Shown one piece after another: positions 58,701 through 64,000 of a stretch of DNA of 64,000 bases. A program made the translations under genes and the position numbers. Under the pieces are notes generated by a model. It was not told the origin of the DNA and searched no databases. It saw only the letters and a list, made by a program, of their open reading frames with translations. Origin of the DNA: Fratercula arctica. Taxonomy: Eukaryota > Chordata > Aves > Charadriiformes > Alcidae. The stretch covers positions 29,407,352 through 29,471,351 of the forward strand of contig CANTUZ010000008.1 in the NCBI GenBank assembly GCA_947846985.1, given 5' to 3'. Each line of letters starts with the position of its first letter. Position 1 is the stretch's first letter.

Positions 58701-60029
58701 TTCCCTAATGCCGGATCAGACAGAACCTACTGTCATCCTCCCCCTCCTGTGCATACACACAAAAAAGGCTTAGGTCCCTTCCACACCAAACTTCCGTGCA
58801 TTTACTCTCCCAGCTTCAGAGAGACGCTGCAGTGAATGATGCTGTACAGCTCATGGTAGATGACATACGGCACTGACTGTCATACACGGAGAAAACAAGG
58901 GGTAATCTGAGGGCTCAAGAGGAAACAGTTTGTTTCCTTAAAGGATGAACACAATGCTGGAATGCATACAAAACATTAATAGTGATCACAAATTATACAA
59001 AAAGACTTTTTCTCCTTGATGTTAATTCACTTAACTACTTACAAGCAGCTCTTTCGTGCTTCTCACAGAGCTTTGACCCCATATAGATAGCATCTGCATA
59101 AAAGGCTAGGGGAGCATAAAACAAGATCTACATAAAGGTTTTTATAAGGACATCCATACACAACAAGAATTACTTCTGATCTATGGAAGAGAACAAGGGA
59201 AAACTGTTCCCACTATTACACAGAAGAACAGAATGGTTAGCAGCGACCGGTACCTTTGTATAACATGTATTTTTAAAAGAAATCAGAAATGGGATTTAAG
59301 CTCCGCTGTTGCTTTCACAGAAAAGCTGCAATGTACAGAGACTTTGCAAACATAGTTGCATTTTTTGCTTTGCCCCTTCTAAGGGGCAGAGTAATTAAGA
59401 AATTAAATATGTATCAAAGAGACCTGTGTCCAAATACGCCTTTTCTCCTCCTTGCCCATTTTAACCTATAGTTTTATTTTACTAGGAAGGAATCTGTTCT
59501 TAAAAATTAAGGAAAGAGAATATTTCATTCAAAAAGTGAAAACTCTGGACACCACGCTGCATAAAACATGCATTTTTACAAAACACTCAAAGCCAGTTAA
59601 AAGTATTATCAGTCTCTGGTAATGCAGCTCCCTGGAAAACGTTTTTAGTTGTATGATTTGCAAATAAAAACTGAAAATTTCTAATGACCAACTAGAAGGA
59701 CAAGATAGAGCAGATATTAAGAAGCCATGCACTGGTTTTTTTGCTCATTTGCAAATGATACTTTGGCCAGTGCATGCTTCAGAGCAAGCAATAAATGTGA
59801 TATTATCAGCAGTGAACTTGTATGCTTTGCCCACTTCCACATAACCATCACAGGTTTGGCACTTACAGCAAAAAAAGAAAAGGATACAGAAAGCTGAGGA
59901 GCAGGTTAAACTATTTCAGCCGCCCACCTCTCCAGCCATTAAATAGGGAGCAGCACTTGCATGTCCTAATAAGTATAACATGAAGATCAACCAATAAGAA
60001 GAGGCACCAATAAAATCCATGTCTTTTTA

Positions 60030-60230
60030 GATTAAAATCTGTTTCCATCAGCACAAGTTTTGAGCCCCGTCTAGGTGTTATTTAATTAAATCTAATTTGA
60101 ACAATTTCCAAACATCAGCTTGATTAATTTCAACAGCATGGTGTTATGGAAAGATTTACTGTACAGGGGTTGTCTAGCAGGGAATTAATAACGAAGCCAG
60201 TTCTTAGCCCTGAGTAACATGAGGTTTTAA
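60030..60230. promoter_or_regulatory. Candidate conserved non-coding element upstream of exon A
   Basis: An intact ttaattaa at 60082-60089, taatttgaacaatttcc and gcttgattaatttcaac are packed into about 80 bp, within a non-repetitive region lacking coding signal. It resembles homeodomain-responsive enhancer sequence; conservation is untested. Confidence 0.3.
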
Positions 60231-60668
60231 GACTTCCCAGATTTCTAGTGGGAATACTTCACAGCACAAGCATGTTTTCTTCTGGGAGTGAAACCCACCA
60301 AAATTATTAAAAACTGAGATCAAATGGTGGTGTCAAACCCAAAGGAAATCATTCTACAGTGGAGAGATTTTTATCAAATGAAGAAAGTGGAAAATAAAGT
60401 TTTTGTTGTTGCTGTTGTGCTTTGGTTTTTTAGGTTTTGTTTGTTGGTTGTTGGTTTTTTTTAAACACAGCACAGACACACACACAGAGTAATCTCCCTC
60501 AAAGACAAAGCAAATTGCTATGGTTGGGAGTTCAGAAACCAGGCCATTTATTTGAAAATTCATTAACTACTGAAAACTCTTCATTACTGTAGGCAGAAAA
60601 CATTTTCCCTAGCAGAAGACTGTCATGTGGGTCATTCTTTTCTCTGTATTGGAAAGACTAGCTTAGAG

Positions 60669-60687
60669 AAAAAAAAAAAAAAAAAAA
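60669..60687 (+). repeat. Poly(A) run, 19 bp
   Basis: This is an uninterrupted run of 19 A on the plus strand within the intron upstream of exon A. Confidence 0.95.
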
Positions 60688-61530
60688 GAAATCTAGGTAA
60701 CAGCAAGAGTAGAATCCACAAATGTTTATTCCCACGCACACCTCAAAACACGGAATTGTAAGCAACTTCGGTTGGGCTTCTAAGATGAGACCCTTACCCT
60801 GCGACAGAGACTAAGAAGCTCAATTAGCAAAGCATGGGTCGTCTTCAGGAAATCATCTAGACAAAGATTCCATATATTTAGCAATACAGCATGCTTCCAC
60901 AACTGGCACTAACCACAGGAAGCAATCAAACTACAAACATTTCCTAAACCTAATCGGCTTCTGTTTTTTCTTTAGGCAAGAGCCCTTTATCCAGCAAAGG
61001 CAGCAAAGGGAAAGCAGTCCATTTATTTATTTCTCTTTGCACTGCAATAGCGCTGACCTTACGTATACTTTATACGTGTATGTTAAAACTCTCTTTCCCT
61101 TTCTTTTAAACAAATTTGAAAAATTAACCTAAATTGAGAAAACTGTTTGAAAAGGCAGAAATCAGCATCCTTGCAGCACAGGAGAAGTTTGCCAGTTCTC
61201 CTCCTCACATTCTGCAGCTCTAATTGAAAAGACAAAAACCAATTAAGTTTGACAGCTTTCAGTTATCCAGAAATACCTGAATTTCTGCACCAAAGATGGT
61301 CATCCCACATCCTAATGCAGCATAAATCCATAATTTCTATTCTGAAAAACTTAATAACACCACCAAGGAAAAAAAAAAGAGAAAGGGGAAAAAAAAAAGC
61401 TTCACAGCTTCAGCGTGCCACTTCTTCAAAACAATGTAAACTGCAAATCCTGAAGTGATCGGAAATGAAAACCTAGTGCATATGCTAATAATCAGGAGGT
61501 TTCCATTCAAGACTCGACTAGCTGAACAAG

Positions 61531-61582
61531 CATAGAATCACAGAATCATTTTCAGTTGGAAAAGACCTTTAGGATGACATAT
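61531..61582 (-). mobile_element. Short CR1 3'-end fragment, diverged
   Basis: The plus strand reads catagaatcacagaatcatt, then ttcagttggaaaagaccttt and aggatgac, the reverse complement of the CR1 3' terminus with several substitutions. It is about 50 bp long and in the same orientation as SATB2. It is more diverged than the copy near 63.7 kb, so it is probably an older insertion. Confidence 0.8.
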
Positions 61583-62459
61583 AACAAGAGAAGATAATTT
61601 CATAAGGAGAAAAAAAAAAAAAAATCAGCTGCAGTCCAAAATGTGTTTGGTTTTTTTTCTGACAGGAAGGACACCAAATAATATTTGAAAGAACAGGTTT
61701 TTGTGCTGATCTCAATGCGACTTTTATTTAAATCACAGTGTAGCTGTAGCTGGTGCTGATGTGAGCTCTTCCCTAGGAAATCCTGCGGAGTCCAGCTGAG
61801 GGCTGCCGACAGAGGGTACGTGACGACAGACTGACCAGGCACAATCCTGCCAGTTCCACCCTGCCGCACGTACCTGACTATTCACACTCAAGAAGGCGGA
61901 GGCCTGAAGCAGATCCCAGGTTCAGCTCATGCCTCTGCAATTCAGTGACGAGGTGGAAGAGACAGAGCTCACACATTTCAGCAAGGGTTAGTCATGTCCA
62001 TTAAGGCTCACTTTCAAGCTACCCCATAAATTATAAATACAATTAAATCGGACGGAATATAAGCTGTTGGCACTTAACTTATTTGCAATAAATGCTTGGT
62101 TTGGGTAAATGGACTGTGTTTCAGCCTTTTACGTATCAAGCACCAGCTTACAACACTCTCATTATCAGGCTGAGAATTCTTCCACTGTAAATCTTTTTTA
62201 ATGGGGACTGGAGGAATGACTTTGCAGTTGTTTGTCACTAACCAGTCGGAACCACGTGAAGAAAGCTATGTGTGCACACTGACAGGCGGCCAGCAGGAAA
62301 TCTCTATGTCAAATACAGGAGACCGTATCAGGAGGATCTTTGCAACTGTACAACCCTATGCGAAACAAAAGCATGAAGCACCTCCATTACAGCACAAGGT
62401 TTTGTTTAAAAACAAGGACCTTACTTTCTGCTAATCCTCTGCTCTCCAATGTGTTCTAG

Positions 62460-62655
62460 ACAAAATGTGAGAGATCTGATTTTGCACACAACCAGTAATG
62501 CGATGCTGTTAAACTCCTACTCTTTATGGGTTTGTAAGCCCATTGTAAATAATTTGTTCCAGGATGCAATTTGGTAAAGAAGAGCTCAGTCCGCAGATGA
62601 TTTTAATACAATATTGCCAAAGAAACAAAATCCTGTTAAATAACATTACATTGTA
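62460..62655. promoter_or_regulatory. Candidate conserved non-coding element
   Basis: This is non-repetitive, moderately AT-rich sequence with ttgtaagcccattgtaaata, atgcaatttggtaaag and aatacaatattgcc, including octamer-like (atgcaat) and SOX-like (cattgt, caatat) motifs. The call rests on texture only. Confidence 0.25.
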
Positions 62656-63678
62656 GAATTTTTTTCTTAGGAGGGACAGAGGAAGTAAAACTAAGGACAG
62701 TATCTTTCTCCTCCTCCTCAGTTATTTTTTCTGGCTTTACGTATTCAATAAATCTGTAGGCAGGAAATGCATTTCTACATATTATATTTTAGCCAATGAT
62801 GAATGCAAACCACAAGATATTATTTACATCCTTCTTCAGCTTCCAGTCCTTTCTGTGGCTTCAGTCTCCCAACCATCACAACTATCCCAGATCTCAGGAA
62901 ATCTTATAAAGAAGTCACTAACGTCTCTGCAGACGTCCCCTGCCTCTGACAGCTTAACTAGCCAAAGAATCCTTCTCCTAGCTGAAATAACAGCTTCACT
63001 GTTTAACATTAAATATTCCAGGCCACTATCCCACCACAGAAACATATTCTGAAACTCATAACTTGATTTGATAATACTTGAGTTTCTCAAAAAAATGGTA
63101 TAAAAGAAAAGCCATATTCAGAGCATGTGCTGAGACAAACAAGAAATGAAAAATAGAGAGGGATACGAAGTATTTACCTCTAGTGCAGCCTCTCCTGCTG
63201 CGTGCCTGGGACAGAAGCATCACTCCTGGGAGATGAGGCCTTCTGTTAGTCAATGTGGATCAGCTGCTTCTGGGAACTAACCCCCTTTGCTAAACTAGTT
63301 GCACGAACTCAACCCAAACTTGGAATCCATCACACTGGTTGGGTTCAAAGGGCAAGAAAGGGAGCAGCCACTCGGGCTTTGTGCTACCCGGTTAGCCCAG
63401 GCACGATCACACACTGGGCAGCCAGGAGGCAGAAGCAATTAAACAGGAGAATAAAGCACCTCCAGCTCCCCACCTACATGAGTGAAAAGCGAGGGCGATA
63501 ATAACCCAGACCTCAAAATACGGCTTTAAGGGAACCTGAGTCAGAAGGCATCACAAACAGCGGTCCCTGCTGTTCTAGCCCCTGCCAGCCAGCCCCCCGA
63601 GATGTGTAGGAACGCCTGTGGTGGTACCAGCATCATGCATTCCGAAAGAACCACACGGAGGCTTTCCAATTCATACAA

Positions 63679-63742
63679 CAGAATCATAGAATCATTTAGG
63701 TTGGAAAAGACCCTTAAGATCATCGAGTCCAACCATTCACAT
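63679..63742 (-). mobile_element. CR1 3'-end fragment
   Basis: On the plus strand this reads agaatcatagaatcattt, then aggttggaaaagaccc and ttaagatcatcgagtccaac. That is the reverse complement of the CR1 3' UTR and terminal octamer repeat. Only the last 60 or so bases of the element are present, a very short 5'-truncated copy in the same orientation as SATB2. Confidence 0.9.
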
Positions 63743-64000
63743 CGAAAGGTAAAGATGAAGACACTATAGCTACAATTTTCCTAAATGCAACAGCTCAGTT
63801 TCACCTTGTTTCCCAGTTAAAAAAGAAGAAAAAATACCCACAGCACTACTATATAATATGAACTAATGGAAAATATACTCATTTCATTGAAAACCAGTGA
63901 AGGAAACATTTTTAAATTAAACTGGTGCTTTTAAAAAAAATCATCTTAAGCCATTAATTTCCTATAAGTTTTAGGTTTTGGTCTCTGTAACTTAAAAATA

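Overview
The window is vertebrate nuclear DNA from a bird. It lies inside one gene, SATB2 (special AT-rich sequence-binding protein 2), which is read on the minus strand. The bird assignment rests on CR1 retrotransposons with the typical avian 3' end (two copies of ATTCTATG and the 'ttccaacctaaac' block), sparse interspersed repeats and no mammalian SINEs. I cannot name the species.

Gene layout, in transcription order from high to low coordinates: a partial intron (64000-55692); exon A (55691-55515, 177 bp); a 37.9 kb intron (55514-17581); exon B (17580-17454, 127 bp); a 2.2 kb intron; exon C (15295-15172, 124 bp); a 4.8 kb intron; exon D (10322-10220, 103 bp); and a partial intron (10219-1). 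The exons total 531 bp in one unbroken frame. They correspond to about residues 57-234 of the human protein, with GT/AG splice sites and compatible phases at every junction. Exons A and B encode the N-terminal ubiquitin-like oligomerisation domain (ULD); C and D encode the CUT-like domain (CUTL). The first coding exon and the exons for the two CUT domains and homeodomain lie outside the window.

Everything else is intronic. The clearest mobile element is a 5'-truncated CR1 LINE at about 46640-47827, inserted antisense to SATB2. It has a readable but broken reverse-transcriptase frame. Two short CR1 3' tails on the minus strand lie near 61.5 and 63.7 kb. More doubtful are an old L3/CR1-type relic near 23.85 kb, a decayed CR1 piece near 50.3 kb and a possible hAT relic near 6.3 kb. 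A 94-bp segment occurs twice in direct orientation, 435 bp apart, in a GC-richer block at 25.4-26.4 kb. The rest is A-runs, AT-rich tracts, small CpG or G-rich patches, and several AT-rich homeobox/SOX/RFX-motif stretches that are candidates for conserved non-coding enhancers. I infer those from texture only.

I found no CRISPR array, operon, tRNA, rRNA or new multi-gene system. Most open frames of 60-190 codons here are chance intronic ORFs. The exceptions are the frames that overlap the SATB2 exons and the CR1 element.
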